64,000 bases of DNA, taken from Telopea speciosissima. Its lineage: Eukaryota; Streptophyta; Magnoliopsida; Proteales; Proteaceae. A program made the translations under genes and the position numbers. Shown here piece after piece: positions 1 to 12,000 of the stretch. The notes beneath the pieces were generated by a model that did not search any database, was not told the DNA's origin, and saw only the letters and a program-made list of their open reading frames with translations. The stretch lies in the NCBI RefSeq assembly GCF_018873765.1, contig NC_057919.1, forward strand, positions 63,564,484 through 63,628,483, given 5' to 3'. Each line of letters begins with the position of its first letter. Position 1 is the first letter of the stretch.

Positions 1-623
1 CCCTTTCTTCTCCCAATCCTCTAAACCTAGTCCCATCGCTCCCCATCATCATTCCATCCATAAACTCAATCGATCCATCAAACCCCTAACCATCTACATT
101 CTGTCCAGACCATTTCCACCATCCAATTTCATTCAAACTTTAACAACAGGACCCTCACATCACCCCCTCCACTCGATCCTAGTTTCAGCCCCATCCCTCC
201 TTCAAAACCCTAATTCCCCTCTACTTCCATTAAAACCCTAAAACCCTAAATCCTACCTGAACCAATCCAGCCATAAAAAACCTTCCATATTACACTCGAA
301 CCACCCCCTGTCCCTTGCACTCGATCCAAGGCCCATCCTAAAACTACCTTCCTAAACCCTAGTTTCACCTATTTTTCTATTTCCCAAAACCCTAATTTTC
401 TATTTTTGAATTTCTTATTCAAACATCACTAAACCTAGCTCATTAGACTCCTAAAAACCTGCCTAGCTTTACCATATAAGACGCATCCCTATTATCTTAA
501 CCGTAAACCTAAATTTAACCTAAAATCCTCAATTTTGCCCCCTTCGAGCTAACAGTTCAGTAGGTCCTGGTTACTTGGCTCCTGGTGGATCTTCTATCTA
601 TCTAGGAGACTAGGACTACATTA
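1..623 (+). repeat. 3' part of a gypsy-type LTR (TGATG...TACATTA family)
   Basis: C-rich sequence with many CCCTAA-like words ends in a block (about 560-623) matching the ends of the LTRs at 44800-45621 and 49594-50630: a cctggtta core, a tctag block, then a final ctacatta. The start lies left of the window. The copia integrase sequence begins right after 623, so the LTR sits in or against that older element. Confidence 0.6.
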
Positions 624-3082
624 CCAGTCTGAATTTCCTACTGTACTAAAAAAATTTTATCAAGAAATAAATCCACTTGGGTCTATTTGTTGAAAGACTG
701 GTCTGAGTTTCCTACTATACTCAAAAAAATTTATCAAGAAATAAAAACTCAGTTTGATGTGTCTATTAAGATTTTCAGATCTGATAATGCACTTCAATAT
801 GTTCAATCGGATATTTCTCAATTTTTCTTCGATAATGGTATGATTCATCAGACAAGTTGCTCTTACTTGCTGAACGTAAGAATCAACATCTATTAGAGGT
901 TGCCCAATCTCTTATGATTCACATGCATGTCCCCAAACACTTTTGGTGTGATGCTATCCTTGCTGCCTGTTTTTTAATTAACCGTATGCCATCCTCCGTG
1001 ATAAATAATAAATTCCCGTTTTCTGTTTTTTTTCCTAGTGTTCCGCTCTTTTCTATTCCACCCAGGGCGTTTGGTTGTGTCTGTTTTGTTCAGATTCTAC
1101 ATTCCCATGTTGATAAATTATCACCTAGGGTTGTTAAGTGTATCTTTCTTGGTTATTCTTGTACTCAAAAGGGATATAAATGTGATAATCCTTTGTCTCA
1201 TAAGCAGTACATTAGTGTTGATGTCACATTTTTTTGAAAATACACCATATTATCCTGCTCCTACTTCTCTTCCTACTGCCGATTCGGATATTCAAGATCC
1301 TCCCCTTCCTTTTGTGATCCCACTGAGTACTACTAAACCCTTGCAGGTGTACCAGCGCCACAAGAAGACCGTGCCCTCTACTAGTGCTGCCCCTGCTCCA
1401 TCTGCTCCTCAATCTGATCCACGTCCGGAGGTCTCTTCTGATCTCCCTATTGCTCTTCGGAAAGGTACGCGTACTTATACTCATAAGTCCTTTACTGCTT
1501 ATCCCATTGAGAAGTATGTTTCTATTTCCCATCTTCCTTCTGACCTTCACAACTTTGTTTGTTCCTTATCTACTTTGTTCCCCGTTCTCTTTCTGAGGCC
1601 TTATCTCAACTTGGCTGGAAGTTAGCTATGGATACAGAAATGGAGGCGTTATTATCTCGTGGCACTTGTACTTTAGTGGATTTACCTCCAGGAAAAGATA
1701 TTGTGAAATGCCCTTGGGTATACACTATCAAATATAATCCCGATGGTACTGTTGAACGTCTCAAGGCACGGCTTGTGGCTAAAGGGTATACTCAGACCTA
1801 CGATATTGATTATTCTGAGACATTTTCTCCTATTGCTTGTTTGAATTCCGTTCGTGTTCTCATCTCTGTAGCTGTCAATTTGAGTTGGCCCCTTTATCAG
1901 ATGGACATCAAGAATGCCTTCCTCTATGGTGATCTCCAAGAGGAAGTTTACATGGAGCAACCTCCTAGGTATGTTGCTTAGGGGGAGAATTCTACCAGAG
2001 TGTGCCGGTTACAAAAAGCTATAAAGGGTTGAAGCAATCTCCCAAAGCATGGTTTGACAAATTAGTACTATTGTTACTCATTGTGGTTTCTCTCAGTGCT
2101 ATGCCGACCACTTTGTTTTTGTTCGACACAAAGGTTCCAAGGTTGTTGTGCTAGTAGTCTATGTTGATGACATAATTATCACTGGGAATGATGAGTATGG
2201 AATTGCAACAGTAAAGTCTTATCTAAATCAGCATTTTCAGATGAAGGATTTAGGCCCTCAATCAGTCTATCCCAGCGCAAATATGTGTTGGACCTCTTAT
2301 CTGAGAGACTGAGACAAGTATGCTTTCCTCTAAGCCTATTGATACTCCCACGGATCCTCATCATAAACTAGATGGTAATGAAGGTGAAGAGCTTGAAGAT
2401 AAACACCAGTACAGGAGATGAGTTGGTAAACTTATTTATTTGACCGTTACTCGATTGGACATATCCTTCGTAGTGGGTGTCATTAGTCAGTTTATGAAAA
2501 CTCCCAAGAAGCCTCACTAGGAGGCAACTTGTCTCATACTTCGGTATCTTAAAGGAGCTCCAGGAAAAGGGCTGGTTTATAAATCACATCAGAGAGTAGA
2601 TCTGGTTGGGTTCTCTGATGCTGACTGGGCTGGTTCTGTTGGTTATAGGAGGTCTACCACTGGGTATTGTACTTTTGTTGGAGGAAATCTAGTAACTTGG
2701 AGCAACAAGAAACAGTCTACTGTGGCTAGATCCAATGCTGAAGCCGAGTATTGAGCCATGGCTCATACTGCAGCTGAATTAATGTGGCTAAAATCATTAT
2801 TACAGGAGTTAGGGTTTCCCATTACGGCTCCCATGAAAATGTTTTGTGGTAACCAAGTTGCCATCTACATTGCAAGCAAATCCGATGTTACATGAGAGAA
2901 CCAAGCATATTGAAATTGATTGTCATTTCGTGAGAGATGCTGTTATGAAGAAGCTGATCGCCACTTTGTTTGTCTCCTCCACAGATCAGCTTGGCGACTT
3001 GTTTACCAAACCCTTGTTTGGTCCGATGTTTCGGAAGGGTTGGTCCAAGCTGGGCATGGGTGATCTGTATGCTCCAGCTTGA
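624..3082 (+). pseudogene. Ty1/copia polyprotein remnant (integrase, RT, RNase H), 5'-truncated
   Basis: Fragments in several frames match copia pol in order. The integrase core has an RSDN motif near 778 and AERKNQHLLEVAQ near 860-910. The RT starts near 1620, with an [10 protein letters not shown] block near 1775 and a [11 protein letters not shown] block near 1905. RNase H shows SAEAEY-like and TKHIEIDCHFVRD motifs near 2735 and 2900-2940. Gag, protease and the integrase start are absent. Stops (for example after MEQPPRYVA at 1979-1981) and frameshifts show it is dead. The integrase start carries a 40-odd-base imperfect direct duplication (628-669 and 703-745). It belongs to the same family as the copia at 56808-59547, sharing the C-terminal GMGDLYAPA and the polypurine tract. 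Confidence 0.85.
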
Positions 3083-3089
3083 GGGGGAG

Positions 3090-3382
3090 TGTTAAAATAT
3101 ATGGGTCCACATATGTAACCACGATAGAGGGAGTCCCTTTATCATGAACATGTCTTTCTATTTTCATGATATCTCTAGGAGTAGCTAGGATCTATTTTAG
3201 TATATCTTTTACTTTCCTATTCTGATTAGGAAACTTTGTATTCTGCTGCTTTTGCTATAAATAAGATTGGTGAGGGGAGGAGGGAGCTATCGGCTGTGAG
3301 CTCTGCTTGCAGCTTTCCTTCTCTTCTTCTTCGTCTCTTTCTTCCTCTGCTCTGCTGGGTTCTAACTTCTGATAATGTAACA
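3090..3382 (+). repeat. 3' LTR of the copia remnant
   Basis: The sequence starts TGTTAAAATA directly after the polypurine tract gagggggag (3081-3089) that follows the pol stop. It contains a TATA-like tataaataag and ends ...gataatgtaaca. Start and end resemble those of the copia LTR at 56808-57115. The 5' LTR is missing. Confidence 0.65.
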
Positions 3383-4818
3383 ACAATTACAGTGAAACAA
3401 GGAGGATGAACAAATCTTATATTGCTTCATGTTGACGAATATGCCTCAACGACAACAATTCTCTCCTCAAACTATGAGCCAGGCTATTCTCCCCACTCAT
3501 CAAGTTTGCATTCCGACCGTCTTCCCCAAGATACGTGCCACCTCAGCGTCAAGATCACTACACTACAAAAGCATCTTGAGTAAGCGACCTAACTCAACGG
3601 AGTCAGATTTTTTTAAGAGCATGAGAGTTGCTGTAGTTACTCATACTTGGTTCCATGGGGTCATGTAGGGTTTTGCTTATTTGTTGGGTTATTTTTGTAA
3701 TATTTGTTGCAATTAGATAATGTTAGCCGTGTAGGAGTCAGTAGGAAATTGAGTTAAAATCAATGTCTGTTTCTGATATAAGATTAGGAGTTTTTCTTTT
3801 CTTTATATTGTAAGCACCCCATCGAGATGTAAAGATTGAGAATTGAATGAATTTTGAGTTTGAAATAGCCCTTCACGGTTGAGGAACAGTGGGTCTGTGA
3901 CCAGATTGTGTCAACTATTCTATTCTTCTCGCTGTTCTCTCTCCTCTCCTCCCCATCAGATGTGATCCACCTTCTCCCATCTCTTTCAATTTTCTTCTCT
4001 CTTTCTTACTGATATTCTGCAATTTTTCTTTTTTTCCTGTTCTTGGAACTAGCAGTCCTAGCAGTCCAACAAACAAAGACTGATCTCCCTCATTTCTCTC
4101 CCTTTCTCCTTAAGCGACTACAACCCCAGGTCCTTGTCCCCAAAACCTAACCCTATCATAAGAACCAAACTTTAAGCCATTGCTGAACCTACAACTTCCT
4201 ACTCCCAGTTTCAGGAATTTATAATCGAAATACCCTAGGTTTCTAGGTTTGTTGTAGTTTGGATTGGATAGTGCCTTCAATTACGAGTTGTACCCTGAAT
4301 TTTCCTGTGGTCTGGATCCTTGGTTGAAAGGCTGGGTTGTTGGCAAGAAGCCAACCGTCCACTGGTTCTGTTGCAACTTTGTGAGGTAGAAGAAAGTACT
4401 CTTCTAAATTGCAAGGCCACATTTCTATTAAATATCAAACCCCTTATTTGCAACTTATATTAACAAACTGGTCCTGTTAGTCTGTTACTTGATTATTTCA
4501 CTGTTAAGGGTCTGAACAGTTCCAGAAGTTATGAAATTGCTACTCGCTCTTTTATTTGGAAATTTATCATTTAATGCCTGGGTTGCATTAGCTGTGTACT
4601 AGTTTGGGTTGCTCTGGGAGATATCTCCAATTTGGAAACTAGGGCTTCGAAACCTGGGTTGCATTAAGAATCACACTAAGGACTGCTACGTGGGCAACAA
4701 CATTGGAGATATCTCCCAGCTAAATTTTTATTACATATTAAGGGAACAGGTTATAGTCATCAGATCCAGGCTCCGCTGGGCTATATGATTTATGAGTATA
4801 AATGCATCTAAAATAAAC
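3383..4818. other. Intergenic or intronic stretch, LTR-like debris
   Basis: No exon is recognisable on either strand. An open frame at 3429-3668 has no family resemblance. From about 3730 to 4380 the texture is LTR-like: a tataagatt box near 3777, then a C/T-rich stretch and CCCTA-rich sequence. No paired ends or target duplication were found. If the DnaJ gene continues leftward, this is part of its intron. Confidence 0.3.
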
Positions 4819-6005
4819 TGATGTGCATATAAGTCACTAGAGGGCTAATTTTATTGGAAATAAACCTTGGGATGGGTTATGTATGCAATGGGCCTTTGAT
4901 TCCAGGTGTTTTCTTTGTAATGGTCCACTTTACTGGGCCTAAAATATGGGAAGAAGGTAGGCATACGGGATTAGGCTTAGTTAGTTAGCTATTTAAGTTT
5001 TCCTATCAGTATTATGACTCCTTTTTCAACTATGTTTTGCAATCAGCAATAGGATTTAATTTTCCTAGTCAGATTAGGATTCTTATTTTGTTTTCTATAT
5101 ATATATATATTTTAAGAGCCAAGGCTCATAGACGATTTGTGATGAATAAACTTTGAAGTTTTCTTCAATGGATGCGGTGCAATTCAGTAGGGGGTGAGAT
5201 ATCCTTGGAGGACAGAGTGATTCTGTACCTTGTTGGTGGGAAGCCATAGTTATCCTTCTCTTTCTTCTTATTCTCTGTTTTTCTTCCTCAAGTAAGTGTT
5301 GTTTCATCTGATTCGATTCGAGCTTTTATCTATTTAATCTGTAATTGGGTAGGATCATCACCTCTTTTATTTACTGATTACATACTGTTCATGCTGAGAA
5401 TCAAATCACAGCAAGAACCACCTTAGTTTGACCTGTCTGATACCCTGTTTTTTAGCTTCTTTTGCTGAAAACGAGATTCCCTGTAGTGAGGAATCTGTCC
5501 ATCAGATTCTCTCCATCTTTAGGGCATTCAAGGCCTCCCTAAGACGGTCCTTCAACCAAGGTTAATTGCTGATCTGATTCACAGATCTGGTTTAATTTAA
5601 CTTCTCCTGATTTCTGTCCAATGTTCTATTTTAGACCTGAGTTCTTCAAATTAGTTTTGATCCTATCATCTGATTTCTATACTAGCTTGGAGGTTTAGAT
5701 AAGATTGTTGAAATAGAGAGTGAATTCAATTTTCATTCAATTCTGTTGGTTGGATTGAATTTAATTTCAGTTTTACTAGTCCTGAGATCTCTGCCCGTGA
5801 GATCAGTTACCCAAATTACTCCCAAACCGCTCCTCGGATCATTCCTATATTTTGAGGGGTTCTTATCCTTCCTATCAACTATTGTCTCCTAGAGTTTGGT
5901 GTTATTCTGAGGGATTTGAGTTTCTCAGTCAATTTCCAGGTTTCTATCTGAGTGGGGTTTTCGACTTGGGATCCTATCTGGGAGGGTTTTAGAGTTCTTT
6001 CTACC
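4819..6005 (+). repeat. Old solo LTR, TGATG family
   Basis: It begins TGATGTGCATA and its first 200 bases align with the LTRs at 44800 and 49594 (shared words near 'gggcctttgat' and 'catacgggatt'). The middle holds a TA run and a polyadenylation-like gatgaataaac near 5141. A five-base direct repeat TAAAC flanks it (4814-4818 and 6006-6010). The final bases differ from the usual tacatta, so the right end is less certain. Confidence 0.5.
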
Positions 6006-6076
6006 TAAACCCTCCCCCACCATAACTATATAGTATGTGGTTTATCTAAGCATGCAAGTGAAATAAAATAACATTA

Positions 6077-6345
6077 ATATACAACAACAAACTCAGCCTT
6101 ATCCCAACTTAATGGGGTTGGCTACATGGATCCAAACAAAACAAAGTAAGGGCAACTGAGTTCTAACCAAAAAAGGGAAGGAAAATATGAGAAAAGAGGG
6201 ATGGGGGAAGAGAAGAGCAATGAAAATGGAAAATGAGAAATGAAATATGCAATATGACAGATTAAAAGTAAGAGGGAAGAGGCACAGCCCAACACGTCAG
6301 GAGAATCTCAGCTAAATGGATCCTTGCCCTCCAATAGGCAAAATG
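6077..6345 (-). mobile_element. RTE-type LINE 3' end fragment
   Basis: On the plus strand it reads acaacaacaaactcagcc followed by ttatcccaacttaatggggt. This is the complement of a plant RTE LINE 3' end with its TTG-repeat tail. The same sequence recurs at 18039-18731, where it is joined to reverse-transcriptase coding sequence. It lies downstream of the last visible DnaJ exon and on the same strand as the gene. Confidence 0.75.
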
Positions 6346-6437
6346 CAGTTAATTATACTTACGAAAGAAAAACTACAGTTTGTTAACTTCAAATAACTCC
6401 GAACAGTAAGTTAAAAACAAAATAATGCGCACTATAC

Positions 6438-8964
6438 CGTCACAGTTTTCCCTGTTCCACCACACTGTGTACAAGTGGACTGAAGCCTAAACGGGCCCTT
6501 CTGCATGAATATCTGCATTTAGATCAGAAACTCATCTGTTAGCCATGAACACAGAAGGATCTGAATGAATACCCAAAAAAGAAGAGTTCGAGGAAAACTG
6601 ACCATTCCAGAGCCTTTACATGGTTTACATGTTTCAGGCCTGGTTCCAGGAGGAACACCAGTACCACCTGCCAAAATAATTCCATGGACATTAATACATT
6701 TGGATTGGGAACTCAAATAACAATAAAGAACAAACCATCTGGAAAGAAAAAACAATTACTGCACAGGCAGTAAGCTTCTAGATAGTAAAGGACCTCACTA
6801 AGTCAGGAGATTACTGCCATACCACAAGCATCACAAGGTACAGCAGCCTGAAATGTCACAGTTTTGGTGCAACCCTGAACGGCTTCCATGAATGACAATT
6901 CAAGTTGCATCTATGAAAAATAAATAAAAACTAATGGATGTCAAAGAAAACAATTTAAAAAATAATAATAATAAAGTCAGAAAACCTAATACGGAACATA
7001 ATTCGATAAATAAGAGAAGAAGGGATAGACGAACCTTGACATCCTGGCCGCCAAAACCACGCTGATAGAAATTCTTGAAAAACTGGGTTTCAATTGTAAA
7101 ATGTTCCAAACCCATCAAACAATAAGAACAGAATTAGATTATACTACTAAATTTGAAATTTCTGGATCATAAAATATGCAGGAACAAAAAACACACGCGT
7201 CAAAATCCAACTTAGATCTGATGCAGATTTCCAGCAGAAAGAAAAGGAAGAATTTTTCCTGCTGTTTGGTTTGGTTTGATTCACCTGGCTCAAACCAACC
7301 CTGCGGTTCAAGGATGGTTCAGACCCGGTTCTTCTAGAAACCAGGTTTGTGGAAAGCTGTTTGGAGTCTTTTACATGGCTTGCTGCTCCCAACTTTCCAG
7401 ATTCCTGGTCCAGAAATCTTATCTTCACACTAGTTGTAGGTCAAGTTAGGAAGTTTTATCTTTATTATTTTATTGTATTAGTTGGCCGGACTATAGGGAT
7501 TAAAATATCCAGTCCAGATCAGATTTTGTTTTCAGTTATTATGTTACAAGTAGAGTCAGTTAAGGAATATCCATCTCAGCCCATGTAAGAGGGGAGATTC
7601 CTTCTTTTATTTGGGTTTTAGTTATTAGTTTTAAGTCAGTTTAGGACACTCTTTCACAACCTGCAACTGGGAGTTTCCTACTTTATTCCTGTTTTATTTC
7701 TTTTTTTTTATAAAAGCATGTGAGGCTAAACAGCCACCATACGATTTAAGATGAATAAAGTTTGGCTTCTGCCTTGGTTCCATGGTAATTCAGTACCCTC
7801 CTTGCTGTGGTGACTGGTGATTCCTGATTCATAACATATTTTTTCCTATCCTTTCTTCAATTTCTTTTCTTTTCTCCAATAAAATATCAGGTTAGACCTT
7901 TCTAATTCCATACCTATGATTTAACTAGATTCCAGTTTCAGGTTTTGCTCTAGTTTGATCTCTATTTAGTGATTTGAATACTGAAGTTCTGCTAAACTTC
8001 ACCATCAAATAATCTAATTGTTCACTGAAATCAGATGCCATCTTGATTTCAATTTTCCATTCGAGTTTCAGAATCCTGTTTCAAGTCTGATTCATAAAAT
8101 TCTTAACTTTCTGAATCTGAAATTCTGTGTTTGGTTACTGGTTCTATTTGCTGAGTTATTTCTGATACTGACTCTTTCTGTTTGAACCATTAACACTTTA
8201 GTAACGATTTCTGTTTCAGCCTGGGTTTTGAGTTCCCTAAATCCAATAGGATTCTTCAGTATCTTGTGATCTGACCATTGGATTTCAGTCGGAATTTTCT
8301 GGCATATTCTGCCCTAGTATTAGAACACTCGATCAGAGTTTTTGCATAGTCCGAATTGGTTTAATTAAATTATCTAGTTTTCTCTCAAATCTGGTCTGTC
8401 CCTATATCTGCAGTCCTGTCGCAAGCTAATCTCCGACTGGATACTCCTGCTTTGGGGTTAGTTCTGCATTAAGATCATATTTAGCCACTGAGGAAGGTGC
8501 AGCAGAACTAGGAAAGGGAACCAACAGTCAATCCATAATGGTGTATAGAGACATAACACCCTCACAGGAATGGTTGTGACAGTAATAACAATGGTGACAA
8601 TGAAAATCAAAACATATGCCATTGTAACTAAGGAATTCCTGAGGCCTTAAAGATTAGACATCTTAATCTTGATCAATCAATTACACGTGCAAATCCCTTT
8701 GGCTGCTATATTGAAGATTTTTGTCTTTTAGACTATCCCAACAGGCCTCAAAGCACTCAACTTACATATTCTTAAACCAGCACTCAGTGGCTACCCAATT
8801 GATTTGTACCCGCGAATTCAATCACCACCTTTTTTTACAACAAAAGCCATCATATGTTTAACACTCACCTAATTAATCACATAGAAGTTGCGACCAGATC
8901 CATCAACAGAAGCTTCAGCCATCATGCTCGAATAACAGTTTAAACTTCTTGAAGAAAGAGAGAA

Positions 8965-9000
<36 letters not shown>

Positions 9001-12000
9001 CCTTATCCAACCGAGTAAAGCCATGATCATCCTGATACCTCCAGTTCCATATTAAAAGAAATTGAGGAAAAATAAGAACTTTACCCCCGTGCCTCCCCCG
9101 GGACCTTCTTTCTTTTTTTTTTTTTCTTCTTTCCTGGACACCATAATACTAAAATTGTAGTAACAAGGGTCTTAGGTATCACAAATGAGCCCAAATTTTT
9201 TTAAAACCTATTTCTTGCTATCAAGAACCAAGGGCAGACCTCAGTGCAACAGTAAGATTGCTCCATTGCGACCTAGTGGTCGCGAGTTTGAATCGGGAAA
9301 CAGCCTCTCCGTGAAGTGGGGGTAAGGCTGCGTACATTATGACCTTCCTCAGACCCCGCAGTGGTGGGAGCCTTGTGCACTGGGTATGCCCTTTTTTCTT
9401 GTTATCAATTACCACACATGAAACTTTCTGAAAAGTTTCCATTTTCACAGCTCTTCAGATTCACAAACTTGTATTCCCAAAATAATGAATCAAATTATAA
9501 CCATGCATCATACTCGGAAAGAAACTTGAGACATTTAATGACTGAGATCTAAAAAAGAGAAAACACAAAGCAAGATAAATTGCAACATAGTTGTAACAGG
9601 GCCAAGGGAAGCCATGGTGAAATCATGGCGCCATGACACCTAGGGAAGGAGTCACCTAGTAGGCAAGGCCAAGCTCACCAGGGCACCACCATATTCCAGG
9701 CATGTCTTCCTTCACTGGGTCTTGGTGCCTTGATTTATAAGGCGATTAGTTACCTTGGGCATCAAAGGCCACCTTGTCACCAAGGCAACGGCTTGACAAC
9801 TATGAATGGTATATCAATTCTGTGAAACAGAGTGAAGAGTTTACATCATTAAATCCACCACCGCCACCGCCACTGCCAAAGATGTCCTCAAAGGGGTTAC
9901 CAAATCCAGCACCTCCAAATGGACCACCAGGGCCACCCCCTGCAGCAGCTTGCTCAAACGAATCAGGACCAACCTATTAAATTGAACCAAAGAGAGCAAA
10001 ATTTTAATTAGCATTAAAAGAAAGAAGAGGGAGAAGAGGAAAAGAACTGTACAACTGATTTAGAGATAACAATATAAGTCTTAATACCAGAAAAAAACAA
10101 AATAACTCAGTAACTCATTCTGCTGGTGAACAATTCAGAAGCAGTCCCCCTCCCCCCCCCCTTTTATTTTTCCAATAAAAGAATCCTGTTTTGGCATGTT
10201 ACCCATCGACTGCCATATCCAGTGATAAAGCATAAGTCGTGAAACATTTTCCACCGTCTCAACTCACACATCCTTCTGGCTTTCCAACCATTGTTTTAAA
10301 TCTTCAACTTACATCATATTACTCCTGAATGCTGACATCATTGATCTTAACATGAACATAACCAATCATCTTAACTTACTTCCCCTTGATTCCTCACCAA
10401 TTAGCACACCAACCCCTAAAAAAGTACCTCCCTCAAATGCATTCATTTAATTTTTTAACTTTCCAATTTTTGCTCTCTGTCCCAACAGCCCCATCTCACT
10501 AATGTCCATCGCATGGTTGAATTGCATGTTGATTGTGCAATATTATGCTTCATTAAGCAAGCTCGATCTGCAGGCATAACATTTCTTCTTCAGCCCGATG
10601 TCATATATTGTCAGACACAAACTGAAAGAAATGCTAACGAAGTTGGGGAAACAGGTTGTCTGAAAAGTCAAGAATGTGAAGGAAGGTCCCCATTTTGGAT
10701 GCCAAATAAGCAAGAGCAAAGTCACTTCCACCTCCGAGAGAATAGCTTGGCTCTCCTAATAATCTAAGGCCATCTCTACTTTCTTTAATCATGTACTGAT
10801 TGTCCACTTCAATTCTTGATCATCTTCTGCCCTTTTCTTCTTGACTTGATAACAATATTAAGTATCAATCACACTTGCAACAAATACCTGTCACCCAGTT
10901 TACCCAACTAAGTAATCATTTAGAAGGAAAAGAAAGGAGGAGAAGGGAGGGGGGTCATGCACCCTAGGTTTTCTTCTTCTTCTGTTTTTTTTCTTTTAAC
11001 CCTGAAAATTCTCTAGGACCCGGGCTGGCCCTTAGGATATTATTAAAATCAGAATCAAACAATTAGAACCGAATACAAGAGAGGGACATTCCCGCCTTAC
11101 CCCAACCCGAATAACAAACACAATCACACACTCGAAATAGTTTCTCATCATGCACCCTAGTTGGGTACTCTGTCATTGAAATTTTTTTAACAGGCAAAAT
11201 TTCATATACAACACCTTACTTCTCAAACTAGATTTCCAATCCAGGTCAATAACTGAAGATATGAAGCCAATAATTCCTTACAAGTTACAAAGTCTAGCCG
11301 GGAAACCATTTGGGTACCCTGTACTATTCAGGTCTTGCATTCAAAAAAAAAAAAAAAAGCAAATCATGAAAACCATTAAAGAGGTCACACACAGAGCAAC
11401 CTTACCACATTTCAAACTTGATAGCCCCCATATTCAACTTTGACAACATCATCCACCAAAATAATTTTGGCACCAGTTGATATCGTGATGATAAATAAAT
11501 TAACAATGAGAAATATGAATAAATCACTCAAACCAGATCATAGTAGAGAAACACAACCCTACTACCAAAGAAGACTTGAAACACTTAAATACAAACACAA
11601 AAAGAGCTTTATTGCATGAATATATATATAAATTGAATAAAATAAAGAACAGTGATTAATCCATGTCAAACAGGTAAGTCGTTGCCTATAGTTTACCCTC
11701 TCTACAAGTAGTAAAATCTCAAGCCTTGGGAAAGCTCCCATATAGACCCCAATTGATGTAAACTGGCTGTCTAAAACTAGCCGCAGGTGTAGGGGTTCTT
11801 CCCTACACCAGCATAAGTAATCATCGGGTAGGTATAGGGATTCTCCCCTACACCAGCAGCAGTCGTGGGGATTTAAAGTAGTATTTGTTGTATTTGTTTT
11901 ATTATGTTTTTCTAATTCTTTCTTGAGTTGTAATTCTAATTAGGATTCCTAGTGCAAATTTGAATCCTAATTAGAAGTCCTAGTCCTAGTTGGCAGTCCT

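Noticed and set aside
3429..3668. 79-codon frame after the copia LTR
   Set aside because: No similarity to the missing DnaJ C-terminus and on the wrong strand for it. Probably chance.
9774..9980. Plus-strand open frame with a proline-rich stretch
   Set aside because: It is the complement of DnaJ exon 7 (9845-9973), which has proper splice sites and J-protein linker sequence on the minus strand.
10513..10767. 84-codon plus-strand frame in DnaJ intron 6
   Set aside because: No family resemblance, no codon or context support, and both strands are open over the same stretch.
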